DNA of 47,916 bases from Halieaceae bacterium (GTDB lineage Bacteria; Pseudomonadota; Gammaproteobacteria; Pseudomonadales; Halieaceae): the NCBI GenBank assembly GCA_030066555.1, contig JASJBK010000048.1, positions 1 to 47,916 of the forward strand, read 5' to 3'. How positions within the stretch are numbered: the stretch's first letter is position 1; the number at the start of each line of letters is the position of its first letter. The translations under genes and the position numbers were made by a program. Positions 18,561-27,299 of this stretch are shown here, piece after piece. Under the pieces are notes generated by a model. That model ran no database searches, was not told where the DNA came from, and saw only the letters and a program-made list of their open reading frames with translations.

Positions 18561-20456
18561 TCAGCCTGTGGCCAACTCCGCTTCGAGCTCTTCGAGCTCC
18601 TGTTGCAACGCCAGCCAGTCGTGCTCCAACGTGTCGGCCTCCTGTCGCAGGCGGCCCTGTTCCCGCAGCAGTTCATCCAGCTCGGTTTTGCGCTCGCTAT
18701 CGTAGAGACCGGTGTCCGCAAGTCGCTCGTTGAGTGATGCCAGTTCGGACTCGGTTCGCTCCATCGCGGTCTCGGTCTGGTCGATCTTTTTCTTCAACGG
18801 TCGCAGCTGCTCGCGCTGGCGGGCCGCGGCCTGGCGCTGGGCCTTGCGGCCGCCCCGTTCGGCCCCGTTAGCGGTCGCGGGGACGTCACGCTGCTGCTTG
18901 AGCACCCACTGCTCGTAGGTGCTGACATCGTCCTGGTACTCGCTGACCCGCCCGTCGTGAACCAGCAGGAGCCCGTCGACGGTGTTGCGCAGCAGGTGGC
19001 GGTCGTGGGTCACCAGGATCATGGCACCCTCGTAGCTCTGCAGTGCCAGGGTCAGGGCGTGGCGCATTTCCATGTCGAGGTGGTTGGTGGGTTCGTCCAT
19101 CACCAGCAGGTTGGGACGTTGCCAGACCACCATGGCCAGTGCCAGGCGGGTCTTTTCGCCGCCGGAAAAGGGCGCGATCGGCACGCTGGCCTCGTCGCCA
19201 CGAAAATCGAAGCCGCCCAGGAAATCCAGCACTTCCTGCTCCCGTGCCTCCGGACGCAGGCGCTGCAGATGGGTAAATGCGCTGGCCCCGAGGTCCAGGG
19301 CTTCCAGCTGGTGCTGGTCAAAGTAACCTACCGCGCAGTGCGCGCCTTCGGTGCGCGAGCCCTCCAGCAACTGCAGGTCTCCCGTCAGGCTCTTGAGCAG
19401 TGTGGACTTGCCGGCCCCATTGCGGCCCAGCAGTCCAAGGCGGCTGCCGGGTCGCAGGGTCAGCTCCACGCCCTCCAGCACCGGCTGGTCGTAACCGAGG
19501 TTCGCCTCGCTCAGTGACAGGATCGGGTCGCTGGCGCGGGCCGGCTGCAGGAAGGAAAAGGAAAACGGAGAATCCACGTGGGCGGGAGCAATAGCCTGCA
19601 TGCGCTCCAGTTCCTTGAGCCGGCTCTGGGCCTGGCGCGCCTTGGTGGCCTTGTAGCGAAAGCGGCGCACGAAGGCGTCGATTTCGGCAATGCGGCGCTG
19701 CTGTTTCTCATAGCTGGCCTGCTGGTTGGCAAGCCGTTCCGCGCGCTGCTTTTCAAAGGCCGAGTAGTTGCCCTTGTAGGCGCGTACACGCTGGTGCTCG
19801 ACATGCAGCACCTGGTCACAGGTAGCATCGATGAACTCGCGGTCGTGCGAGATCAGCATCAGGGTGCCGGGGTAGGCTTTCAACCACTGCTCCAGCCACA
19901 AGGTGGCATCGAGGTCCAGGTGGTTGGTGGGCTCATCCAGCAACAGCAGGTCCGAGGGTGCCATCAGGGCGCGGCCGAGGTTGAGGCGAATGCGCCAGCC
20001 GCCGGAGAAGCTGTTTACCCCGCGGGCGTGGTCGCCGGGGGCAAAGCCCAGTCCATCCAGCATGCGCTGGGCCCGGCGCTCGATATCGTAGCCGCCGGCT
20101 GCGTCCATGGCCTGGTGTAGCGCCGCACTGTGCTCGAAATCTCCGCTGGCCTCGGCGGCGGCCAGGTCATTGCGGATGCCGGCGATTTCGGGATTACCTT
20201 CGATCAGGAACTCCAGTGCGGTGGCCTCGCTAGGCGCAATTTCTTGCGCCATGGCGGCGATCTGCATGCCTTCGAGCCCGTCGATATCGCCCGCATCGGC
20301 GCCTAGTTCTCCGAGCAATAACGCAAACAGGCTGGACTTGCCGCAGCCATTGGCGCCAGTCAGCGCCAGGTGCTGGCGCGGCTGGATGGTGAGATCCACC
20401 TCGCGCAGCAATACCTTGGCGCCGCGGCGTAGACTAATATTGCGCAGTATGATCAT
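18561..20456 (-). CDS. yheS: ABC-F ATPase, YheS type
   Basis: This soluble twin-ATPase of the ABC-F family works at the ribosome and lacks membrane segments. Domain 1 has Walker A GANGCGKSS, signature FSGGWRIRLNLGRAL and Walker B LLLLDEPTNHLDLDA. The inter-domain linker is charged and helical (about 230-290), and domain 2 has GRNGAGKST, FSGGEKTRLALAMVV and LLVMDEPTNHLDMEM. A C-terminal coiled coil (about 540-631) follows. Length 631 and N terminus MIILRNISLRRGAKVLL fit YheS rather than Uup or EttA. Its ATG shares an 8-bp palindrome with the start of the divergent TIGR02444 gene. Confidence 0.95.
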   Translation of the reverse strand: MIILRNISLRRGAKVLLREVDLTIQPRQHLALTGANGCGKSSLFALLLGELGADAGDIDGLEGMQIAAMAQEIAPSEATALEFLIEGNPEIAGIRNDLAAAEASGDFEHSAALHQAMDAAGGYDIERRAQRMLDGLGFAPGDHARGVNSFSGGWRIRLNLGRALMAPSDLLLLDEPTNHLDLDATLWLEQWLKAYPGTLMLISHDREFIDATCDQVLHVEHQRVRAYKGNYSAFEKQRAERLANQQASYEKQQRRIAEIDAFVRRFRYKATKARQAQSRLKELERMQAIAPAHVDSPFSFSFLQPARASDPILSLSEANLGYDQPVLEGVELTLRPGSRLGLLGRNGAGKSTLLKSLTGDLQLLEGSRTEGAHCAVGYFDQHQLEALDLGASAFTHLQRLRPEAREQEVLDFLGGFDFRGDEASVPIAPFSGGEKTRLALAMVVWQRPNLLVMDEPTNHLDMEMRHALTLALQSYEGAMILVTHDRHLLRNTVDGLLLVHDGRVSEYQDDVSTYEQWVLKQQRDVPATANGAERGGRKAQRQAAARQREQLRPLKKKIDQTETAMERTESELASLNERLADTGLYDSERKTELDELLREQGRLRQEADTLEHDWLALQQELEELEAELATG

Positions 20457-20970
20457 CGGCGCGGATTCTACCGACGCGGTCCCCGCGAATCCATTGTGGA
20501 CCTTCTCCCTGGAGCTCTACGCCCGTGAGGGCGTGGCAGGCCAATGCCTGGACCTGCAGGATCGATTGGGCGTGGACGTCAACCTGTTGCTGTATGCGGT
20601 GTTTGCGGCGACGCGCGGTGTCGAGGTCTCGGCCGCGGACCTTGCCGCTGTCGAGGCAGCTATTGCGGAATTTCGCGACCAGGTATTAAGGCCCCAACGG
20701 GCGCTGCGCCGACGCCTCGACAAGCAGGGTGATGGAGTCGATGCACGGCAGGCCATGCTGGATGCCGAGCTGGCGCTGGAGCGCCTCCAGCAGGACCGCA
20801 TGTGGCAGGCGCGACGCCCGTCCGGGGAATGGGCGTCCGGGGCTGGAGCTATGCCCTTGCGCGGCAACCTGGGCGCCCTGGCGGCGCACTCGAAGATTTC
20901 AGAAGCGGAGCTGGAGGATTTCGCGCTAACGCTGGAGCATCTGCTGCCGCTGCTGCTGGCGGAGCTGTAG
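20449..20970 (+). CDS. TIGR02444-family protein
   Basis: The 173-residue cytoplasmic protein of unknown function carries the family hallmark NPLWTFSLELYAREGVAGQC and LDLQDRLGVDVNLLLYAVFA, followed by alpha-helical sequence. The ORF track starts at 20107 inside yheS antisense; ATG 20449 (MIIGADSTDAVPANPLW) is the first sensible start, with a TTG before LWTF as alternative. The ATG sits in ATGATCAT together with the opposing yheS ATG. The 3' end overlaps the ParA-like gene by 45 nt, convergent. Members commonly neighbour ABC-F and ParA genes in this group, which suggests linkage but not a function. Confidence 0.85.
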   Translation: MIIGADSTDAVPANPLWTFSLELYAREGVAGQCLDLQDRLGVDVNLLLYAVFAATRGVEVSAADLAAVEAAIAEFRDQVLRPQRALRRRLDKQGDGVDARQAMLDAELALERLQQDRMWQARRPSGEWASGAGAMPLRGNLGALAAHSKISEAELEDFALTLEHLLPLLLAEL

Positions 20971-21729
20971 CTGGTGCTCGATCCAGGCGCCGATGCGGTT
21001 CCAGTGGGATTTCTCCTCCTCGACCTGGGCACCCCGCAAATCGCTGATGCCGAGGCCCTCGGCCGCGGTGCGCGTGTAGAGCTGGCTGTCCCGGGTGTAG
21101 GTGACCCGCGGCAGGCCCAATTCCGCCAGGAACTTGTTCAGGGTCGAAAACATGACGGTGTTGCGTCTGACCCGATTGGCGATCACCAGTAGCTGCTTGT
21201 TCTGCTCGCGCAGGGCGCCGGTTATCTCGATTTCGCGGATGAAGTTGGCCGCCGAATGGATATCGATGGGTGAGGGCAGGATGGGTACCAGGACCAGGTC
21301 GGCATCACTGATGCGGGCATACAGGTCGGTGCCGGTCAGCCCGGCCGGCGAGTCCACCACCACCCGCTCCACGTGGCGCGGGAGCCGGTTGCGGAAGCTG
21401 CGGGTCTCGGTGCTGCTGGTGCGGCCGTAGGCCGCAATACCTGAAATCGGGGCGGCCCTGTCGGGGCGCAGTTTGAGCCAGTGAGCGCTGGAAGCCTGGG
21501 GATCGAAGTCCATCAGTGCGGTCGCCATGTCGCGGGTCGCGAACCAGGCCGCGAGGTTAGTAGCCAGCGTGGTCTTGCCACAGCCACCCTTGGCGTTGGC
21601 GACCAGCACGGTGCGCGGCTGCGCCCGGGGAATGACCCGGAGATCACCGAAATCCCTGTGCTGGTGGGGGTTGTCACCCTGTGAGCCGTGGCCCTGCATG
21701 GACTCTGCTACCTCGACATGAAGCGTCAC
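20926..21729 (-). CDS. ParA/MinD-family ATPase
   Basis: The 267-residue P-loop ATPase has the deviant Walker A VANAKGGCGKTTLATNLAAW (about 42-60), the switch region LMDFDPQASSAHW, and VVVDSPAGLTGTDLYARISD, where soluble ParA proteins have an aspartate-rich Walker B. An unstructured 35-residue N terminus precedes the core. No ParB gene or centromere-like repeats lie nearby, so it is an orphan ParA that may position a protein cargo. The start GTG 21729 follows a stop codon directly; ATG 21699 is the alternative. It converges on the TIGR02444 gene with a 45-nt overlap. Confidence 0.85.
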   Translation of the reverse strand: MTLHVEVAESMQGHGSQGDNPHQHRDFGDLRVIPRAQPRTVLVANAKGGCGKTTLATNLAAWFATRDMATALMDFDPQASSAHWLKLRPDRAAPISGIAAYGRTSSTETRSFRNRLPRHVERVVVDSPAGLTGTDLYARISDADLVLVPILPSPIDIHSAANFIREIEITGALREQNKQLLVIANRVRRNTVMFSTLNKFLAELGLPRVTYTRDSQLYTRTAAEGLGISDLRGAQVEEEKSHWNRIGAWIEHQLQLRQQQRQQMLQR

Positions 21730-21980
21730 TTAAAATGTAGCACACGCTGTGTTGAGTGGAAGGGTGCCTTGATTTGTGATCGCGCGCCGCCTGACCGAGG
21801 TCACGGAATTCACCCTGACCTGGCAGGGGTATGCGCAGCGCTGGCACCACGACCGGTAAGGGTAGTAGACTCTCTGACCCCGGCGCGACGAGACCGCAGA
21901 TCTGGCCGGGCATCACGCGGGCACGCCTGGGCGGCCCCTCCAATTGGATTAGCTTCATTTCGCAAAACCTGGAACCCATT

Positions 21981-22724
21981 ATGAGAATTTCTAGCATCGG
22001 GCTGGCGCTCACGGCAGCGCTGCTTACCGCCGCCTGCAGCCAGCAGGACAACACGCCCGCCGAACAACCGGTGATCCTGGAAACCACCGAGCAGCGCCTC
22101 AGCTACGGCATCGCCTACGGCCTCGGCGAGCGTCTCAAGGCCGATGGCGTGCCGCTGGAACTGGATGCCTTCAGCGCCGGCCTGCGCCACGCTTTCGAGG
22201 GTGAAGAGCGCCTGCTGACCCAGGAAGAAATCGGCCAGGAGATGCAGGCCTACCAGCAATCACGTATGGCGGAGCGCCAGGCAGAGGCTGAACTGGCTGC
22301 CTCGAATAACGTCGCTGAGGGTGATGCCTTCCGCGCCGAGTACGCCCAGGGTGAAGGGGTGATGAGCACCGAAAGCGGCATGTACTACAAGGTGCTGGAA
22401 GCCGGCGACGGTCCCACGCCAGGCGCCGAGGACACCGTGGAAGTACACTACCGCGGTACCCTGGTGGATGGAACCGAGTTCGACAGCTCCTACGCGCGCG
22501 GCAGCACTGCGACCTTCGGGCTCAACCAGGTGATTCCCGGCTGGACCGAGGGCCTGCAGCTGATGCCGGTCGGCTCGAAGTATGAGTTTGTCATTCCGCC
22601 GGAGCTGGCCTATGGCGCCGGTGGCGCGGGCCAGCAGATTGGCCCCAACGCGACCCTGGTATTCCAGGTAGAACTGGTGCGTATCGAGTCAGACGAGGCG
22701 CCAGAACAGACAGACGAGGGCTGA
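21981..22724 (+). CDS. FKBP-type peptidyl-prolyl isomerase lipoprotein, FkpA/Mip-like
   Basis: This envelope chaperone speeds proline isomerisation of exported proteins. A lipoprotein signal (MRISSIGLALTAALLTAACS, lipobox TAAC) precedes the FkpA/FklB-type N-terminal helical dimerisation domain (TEQRLSYGIAYGLGERLK). The FKBP domain from about residue 130 has VEVHYRGTLVDGTEFDSSYA, IPGWTEGLQLMPVGSKYEFV and IPPELAYGAGG. ATG 21981 is chosen over the track start 21831 because it opens directly into the signal peptide. The roughly 250 nt upstream hold the promoters of this gene and of the divergent ParA-like gene, with no clear hexamers. Confidence 0.93.
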   Translation: MRISSIGLALTAALLTAACSQQDNTPAEQPVILETTEQRLSYGIAYGLGERLKADGVPLELDAFSAGLRHAFEGEERLLTQEEIGQEMQAYQQSRMAERQAEAELAASNNVAEGDAFRAEYAQGEGVMSTESGMYYKVLEAGDGPTPGAEDTVEVHYRGTLVDGTEFDSSYARGSTATFGLNQVIPGWTEGLQLMPVGSKYEFVIPPELAYGAGGAGQQIGPNATLVFQVELVRIESDEAPEQTDEG

Positions 22725-22743
22725 TATAGCCTGGGGTGCAGTC

Positions 22744-22763
22744 CGGGCCGCGACAGCGGCCCG
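22744..22763. terminator. Hairpin between the convergent FKBP and rsd genes
   Basis: CGGGCCGC-GACA-GCGGCCCG makes a perfect 8-bp GC stem with a 4-nt loop, between two convergent stops. No T tract follows on either strand, so it may be a weak bidirectional terminator or a transcript-end stabiliser. Confidence 0.5.
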
Positions 22764-22777
22764 CGAGTTCGCCCCGC

Positions 22778-23245
22778 TTATTCCGCTGCCAGCTGGGCGG
22801 CGTGGCTACCGTGCAGCAGGGCGATCAGCCGATCTTCCAGGGCAAAGCGGGATTCCAGCACTTCACCCAACAGTGACAGGTCAGCGTCGACATCGACAAG
22901 ATCGCCAGTGGGGTATTTCTCTTCAAAGCCTAGGATCACCTCCGTAGTGTCGCCGATATTGGGAATCAGCACGTCGGCTACCTCACCGCTGCCGTCAGCG
23001 AAGATCTCCGCTTCTTTCTGCAGGGCCACGAACACTTCGAAATGGCCCGCCGAGACATAGTCCACCAGTATCTGGCACAGCCGCTCGATGCCCTCATTGA
23101 CGCGCTCGAGGGGCGCGTCCCGATCCAGGGTGGCGGCAATGGCGGTGTACTTGACCAGCACCTCGCGACGCTCTTTCAGCCAGCCCTGCAGTAGCTCCTC
23201 TACCGCTTGCCAGGTCTCCCGTGAATCCTTGCAGTTGTCTAGCAT
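22778..23245 (-). CDS. rsd: Regulator of sigma 70, Rsd/AlgQ family
   Basis: Rsd/AlgQ binds sigma-70 region 4 and shifts RNA polymerase toward alternative sigma factors in stationary phase. The all-helical 155-residue protein opens MLDNCKDSRETWQAVEELLQ and contains WLKERREVLVKY, CQILVDYVSAGHFEVFVAL and a DLSLLGEVLESRFALEDRLI segment, all typical. It lies next to dsbB, as algQ does in Pseudomonas; AlgQ there also influences alginate genes, which is notable given the algZR pair in this window. Confidence 0.92.
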   Translation of the reverse strand: MLDNCKDSRETWQAVEELLQGWLKERREVLVKYTAIAATLDRDAPLERVNEGIERLCQILVDYVSAGHFEVFVALQKEAEIFADGSGEVADVLIPNIGDTTEVILGFEEKYPTGDLVDVDADLSLLGEVLESRFALEDRLIALLHGSHAAQLAAE

Positions 23246-23311
23246 GCCTGTGTGCCGCCACTCTCGCCGATATTGGGTAATGGATGTGCGATGAAATCTG
23301 CTGGCGCCAGG

Positions 23312-23824
23312 TCAGTCCTGCGCCCCTTGCCCGGAACCGTCACCGCGGAACAGTTGCCAGCCAACTACAACTACCAGTGCGGTAAATAGTAACAAGGTCT
23401 GTTCGGGAATGCTCAGGCCCATGAAGGTCCAGACCACTTCCGCACAATTGCCGTCGCCCATAAGGATCAGCTCCAGCGTTTCGCTGAGCGGGAAAGTCTC
23501 CAGCATATAGGCCAGTCCCGGTCCGCAGGCCGGCACCATATCTTCCGGCAGGTGCTGCAGCCAGACATGGCGCCCGGCGACGGCGGCGCCACCCAGCGCG
23601 AACAGGCCGGCCAGCACGGTGTACACACGGTGGCCCACCAGGCCCGGGCCGTGGGCAAAGGCGACCAGGGCAAACACGCCGCAGCCTGCCAGCAGGACCC
23701 GCTGGGTCATGCACAGCGGGCAGGGCACCAACCCCAGCACCCGGTCCAGGTAGAAGGCAAACAGCATCGCCACGATACACAGGCCGGCGATCAGGCCGTT
23801 GGTCAGGCGGGGGGAAGGTAGCAT
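23312..23824 (-). CDS. dsbB: Disulfide bond formation protein B
   Basis: This inner-membrane quinone reductase reoxidises DsbA. The 170-residue protein has four membrane helices, the first periplasmic pair Cys35/Cys38 in LVPCPLCMTQR and the second pair Cys100/Cys127 in ACGPGLAYMLE and DGNCAEVVW. Both pairs are needed for electron transfer from DsbA to quinone. It starts 3 nt after the acpH stop, so the two are surely co-transcribed. Pseudomonas carries a DsbB homologue at the equivalent place beside algQ. Confidence 0.95.
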   Translation of the reverse strand: MLPSPRLTNGLIAGLCIVAMLFAFYLDRVLGLVPCPLCMTQRVLLAGCGVFALVAFAHGPGLVGHRVYTVLAGLFALGGAAVAGRHVWLQHLPEDMVPACGPGLAYMLETFPLSETLELILMGDGNCAEVVWTFMGLSIPEQTLLLFTALVVVVGWQLFRGDGSGQGAQD

Positions 23825-23827
23825 GGT

Positions 23828-24418
23828 TTATTCCTTGTAACGTGCTGCGTGTTGGCGGCAAAAATCCTGTAACTCCGGGTAAAAGACCAGGAAAGCCCGT
23901 TCCAGTTCCGGTAGCAGAGGGGTCAGTAGCTCATCTGCCCGGTCCAGGGGATTGGGTTTGCGCATCCGCTCGCCGATGCGCCCGGCGGCGGAGGCCACCG
24001 TATCCCAGTGGCGGTATTGCATCAAGAGATCATACTGCTCCAGCCGCCCTGCCATGCGCCGGGCGGGTTCGCTGAGGGCAGCCCGGTGCTCATTGAGCAC
24101 CACGTATACGCGCTGGCTGAAATGACCAAGCTCCACCTCGGCAAAATGCTGCCAGTGCTGGCTGAGCAGGTAGTCGAAACAGAGATCGAAAAGGATGCCG
24201 GCATAGCGCCGCGTGCCCTCGGGAAACTGTGAGCGTGCCTCGTCAAGGGCGGGGTGGCGATCGGTAAAGCCGTCTATCGCCCGGTGCAGGTCGACGCCCT
24301 GGTGCAGCCAGGCTGGCAGCGAACCCGGCAACGGGCCCTTGAAGTAGTCGCCTTCCAGGGCGCCGGCGAGCAGCGCGTCATCCGGCCAGGCCAGGTGGAA
24401 GTGGGCGAGAAAATTCAT
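23828..24418 (-). CDS. acpH: Acyl carrier protein phosphodiesterase
   Basis: AcpH removes the 4'-phosphopantetheine arm from holo-ACP. The 196-residue protein begins MNFLAHFHLAWPDDALLAGA and continues LEGDYFKGPL, the typical N terminus of this HD-like DUF479 family. The dispersed metal-binding histidines and aspartates (HLA, GDY, HRAIDGFTDRHP) are visible, followed by FDLCFDYLLSQHW. It sits between gshA and dsbB in a probable three-gene operon. Confidence 0.92.
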   Translation of the reverse strand: MNFLAHFHLAWPDDALLAGALEGDYFKGPLPGSLPAWLHQGVDLHRAIDGFTDRHPALDEARSQFPEGTRRYAGILFDLCFDYLLSQHWQHFAEVELGHFSQRVYVVLNEHRAALSEPARRMAGRLEQYDLLMQYRHWDTVASAAGRIGERMRKPNPLDRADELLTPLLPELERAFLVFYPELQDFCRQHAARYKE

Positions 24419-24442
24419 ACCGCTGTGCTGCCGGGCGGGGGC

Positions 24443-26029
24443 CTAGAGCGCGTCGTACTGCTGGTAGTAGTTGGCCAGGTAGGTTTCGAAATCGACACTG
24501 TTCGCCGCTTCCACTGCACGCTGCGCCTCGAGAGAGGCGTTGCTGGCTTCCCGGAACGCGGCCAGCTGGCTGTCTTCCAGCGGTTGCGCAGTCAGCTGCT
24601 CGGCCCAGTTGCGGCTGGCTTCCATGGCGAGGGTAAAGAAGGGCAGGTCCCGCTCTGCCATGTCCGCCAGGATTCGCGCGGAGGGCGTTAGCGCGGGGTC
24701 GTTGAGTTTGTTCACCTGGTCGGCCAGTACCCGGGCGTACTCGTCGCCGTCGTGGGCGGCATCCAGGGCGGCGGCGACTGCCGCGATAGCCGTCAGCAGT
24801 TCGTGGCCATACTCGGCCAGCGGCTTGTCGCCCTCGCGGGTGGCAAGGGTAAGCCCCGGCTCGCGGCCGCGGTTGACTACCGCCAGCTGATTGGCGGCAA
24901 TGCGGTGGGGCTCTTCGTCATCACATTCCGGGCTGTCAGCCAGCAGGCAGTGCAACAGGAAGCTGTCCAGGAAGCGGATCTGGTCGGCATCGATGCCGAG
25001 CGGCAGATAGGGATTGACGTCGATACAGCGCACCTCGACGTATTCGATACCATCCCGGCGCAGGGCGCCCAGCGGAGTCTCTCCAGACTCGGCCACGCGC
25101 TTGGGGCGGATCGGGCTGTAAAACTCGTTCTCAATCTGCAGCAGGCTGGTATTGAGCTGCTTTTCGTGGCCGGATTCGCCAATGCCGATGGCGGCATAGT
25201 CCGCGTGGGGCTGGACGATCGCATCCTTGAGGGTGGCGATGTAGGTGTCCAGCGAGTTGTAGCAGACCGCGAGGTTCTTCTGGGCATTGCTCTGGTAGCC
25301 CAGGTCGCCCATGCGCAGGGAGGTACCCTTGGGTGCATGCAGGCTCCTGGCCTGCTCGTCGAAGGGCTCGAGGCCATGGTAGTTGCCGTCGCGCAGGAAG
25401 CTGGAGCACACTGCCGGCGAGGCACCGTACAGGTAGATCAGCAGCCATGACCAGCGGCGGAAGTTGCGAATCAGGCCCAGGTAGCGCTCGGTAATGAAAT
25501 CCTGCAGCGGGCCTGTGTCGCCCTCGGCGGCCTGAGCCGCCTGCCACCAGGCCCGGGGCATGCTGAAGTTGTAGTGGATGCCGGCGATGGTCTGCATCAG
25601 TCGCCCATAGCGGTGGCCCAGGCCGTAGCGATACACAGTCTTCATGCGACCGACGTTGGAGTCGCCGTAGCGGGCTACCGGGATATGGTCGTCGTCGCCC
25701 AGTACGCAGGGCATGCTGGCGGCCCACAGCAGCTCATCGCCGATCTCGCCGTAGGTAAAGCGATGGATGTGTTCCAGGGTGGCGAGGCTTTCCTCGATGC
25801 TGGTCGAAACCGGCGTGATGAACTCCAACAGCGCCTCGGAGTAGTCCGTGGTGATGTAGTCGTGGGTCAGCGCGGAACCCAGGCCCGCCGGGTGGGGCGT
25901 CTGCGCCAGCCGACCGTTGGCGTCGATGCGCAGGCTTTCCTTCTCGAGGCCGCGTTGGATGCCGGTCAGCAGCGGGCGCTGCTGGGGGCCGGCGAGCTCA
26001 GCCAGGCGCTGCTCGTAGGTGGAAGACAA
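24443..26029 (-). CDS. gshA: Glutamate-cysteine ligase
   Basis: GshA makes gamma-glutamylcysteine, the committed step of glutathione synthesis. The 528-residue protein is the proteobacterial type 1 form: GLEKESLRIDANGRLAQTPH, FITPVSTSIEESL, the active-site GIHYNFSMPRAWW and YVEVRCIDVNPYLPLGID are visible. The start is TTG at 26029, supported by GAGGAG five nt upstream and by the family-like MSSTYEQRLAEL. It is followed 24 nt later by acpH. Confidence 0.97.
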   Translation of the reverse strand: MSSTYEQRLAELAGPQQRPLLTGIQRGLEKESLRIDANGRLAQTPHPAGLGSALTHDYITTDYSEALLEFITPVSTSIEESLATLEHIHRFTYGEIGDELLWAASMPCVLGDDDHIPVARYGDSNVGRMKTVYRYGLGHRYGRLMQTIAGIHYNFSMPRAWWQAAQAAEGDTGPLQDFITERYLGLIRNFRRWSWLLIYLYGASPAVCSSFLRDGNYHGLEPFDEQARSLHAPKGTSLRMGDLGYQSNAQKNLAVCYNSLDTYIATLKDAIVQPHADYAAIGIGESGHEKQLNTSLLQIENEFYSPIRPKRVAESGETPLGALRRDGIEYVEVRCIDVNPYLPLGIDADQIRFLDSFLLHCLLADSPECDDEEPHRIAANQLAVVNRGREPGLTLATREGDKPLAEYGHELLTAIAAVAAALDAAHDGDEYARVLADQVNKLNDPALTPSARILADMAERDLPFFTLAMEASRNWAEQLTAQPLEDSQLAAFREASNASLEAQRAVEAANSVDFETYLANYYQQYDAL

Positions 26030-26121
26030 ACCGGCTCCTCGGGTGGTCAGCTTGAGTGGCCGATGAGTTTAGGGGCGGGAAGGTTGTAAAACAAGACTTC
26101 GAGGCAGGTATAAATAGATGC

Positions 26122-27186
26122 CTAGAGCGCGTCGAGGTTGCGCTCCAGCAGCTTGCAGACGAAGTTCTCCTGGATCTCCTGTTCCTGGCCGGTCGCCATC
26201 ATGATGCGCGACAGGATCAGCCCGTAGCGCATACCGGCAAAGATCCAGTAGTACTGGAAATCGTCCACCCTATAGCCCGTGGCGGCCTGCCAGCGCGCCA
26301 CGCTGTCATCGTAGCTGGGCAGCCCCTCGAGCCGGGGCAGTCCCAGTCCGTCGGCAAAGGTGTTGTCGATAAAGCAGTACCAGGCCAGGTCCTGCACCGG
26401 ATTGCCGATCACCGCCATCTCCCAGTCCAGTACCGCGGCGACCTCGCTGCAATCTGCGGTAAAAATGATGTTGCCGATGCGGGCATCGCCCCAGCACAGT
26501 CGGGTCATTTCGCTTACCGGTTGATTGGCTTCCAGCCAATCGAGGGCACGGGTGCAGATGGCGTGCTGCCGACCCTCCAGGGCCCAGTCGTGGTAGCCCC
26601 GCCAATGGGCAAGCTGGCGCTGCAGGGGGGTGCCGGTGCCGCCGTCGTCGAGGAAGTTGATGCCCAGGGCCTCGTGGTCGAGCTGGTGGAAGCGCGCCAG
26701 TACATCGATGCCGACATTCCAGAGCTGTTCACGTTGTTCGAGGCTGGTTTCGTGCATGAGCCAGCCGTCCATGTTGTAGGGCGGCATATCGGTGGGAATA
26801 CGCCCCTCGGTTTTCTTCATCACATAGAACGGCACGCCCAGCACCGAGGGATCGGTTTCCAGCCCGCGCAGTACAGGCACCGGGATGTCGGTCTCGCGGC
26901 CCAGCACGTCCATGATGCGGTACTGCAAGGTCAGGTCGTAGTCACGGAAAACCGGTCGCTCGATCTGCGGCTGCAGGCGACCGACGCAGGCTTCACGGAC
27001 TGCTTCACCGCCAGATTCCCAGCTGGCGTCGAACAGCAGGGTGACATTGGACATGCCCGTGGACTCCGGAATCTGTAAGTCAGAAATCGCTACCGTCGTC
27101 CCCTGGCGCTGGCTCAGCCAGGCCGCGAGCTTCTCGCGGGTGCCCTCGAGATCTTCTACCAGGGGAGTGGGGCGCTGGTCCTCCAC
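26122..27186 (-). CDS. Aminoglycoside-phosphotransferase-fold kinase, ACAD11-like
   Basis: The 354-residue protein has the choline-kinase/APH fold. The catalytic loop is LCWGDARIGNIIF with Asp and Asn retained, and the metal-binding loop is VLDWEMAVIGNPVQDLAWYC. The Brenner motif's usual His is Trp here, as I recall for this subgroup. Relatives are fused to or located near acyl-CoA dehydrogenases (ACAD10/11) and phosphorylate hydroxyacyl groups, or are linked to steroid and lipid catabolism. No acyl-CoA dehydrogenase lies in the window, so its substrate is open. It diverges from the LLM oxidoreductase gene. Confidence 0.85.
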   Translation of the reverse strand: MEDQRPTPLVEDLEGTREKLAAWLSQRQGTTVAISDLQIPESTGMSNVTLLFDASWESGGEAVREACVGRLQPQIERPVFRDYDLTLQYRIMDVLGRETDIPVPVLRGLETDPSVLGVPFYVMKKTEGRIPTDMPPYNMDGWLMHETSLEQREQLWNVGIDVLARFHQLDHEALGINFLDDGGTGTPLQRQLAHWRGYHDWALEGRQHAICTRALDWLEANQPVSEMTRLCWGDARIGNIIFTADCSEVAAVLDWEMAVIGNPVQDLAWYCFIDNTFADGLGLPRLEGLPSYDDSVARWQAATGYRVDDFQYYWIFAGMRYGLILSRIMMATGQEQEIQENFVCKLLERNLDAL

Positions 27187-27299
27187 GCGTGCTCCTCAGC
27201 CGTGGGCCGGCTCGTCATTGGTCGGGCTACAGCCTAGGACAGTGGCACCAGGCGCGCCATAGCTGGGCTATAGTAGGAACAAATTTCAGGAGCCATGGT

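Noticed and set aside
21831-21980. 50-residue N-terminal extension of the FKBP lipoprotein
   Set aside because: The lipoprotein signal peptide starts at 21981; the extension would hide it.
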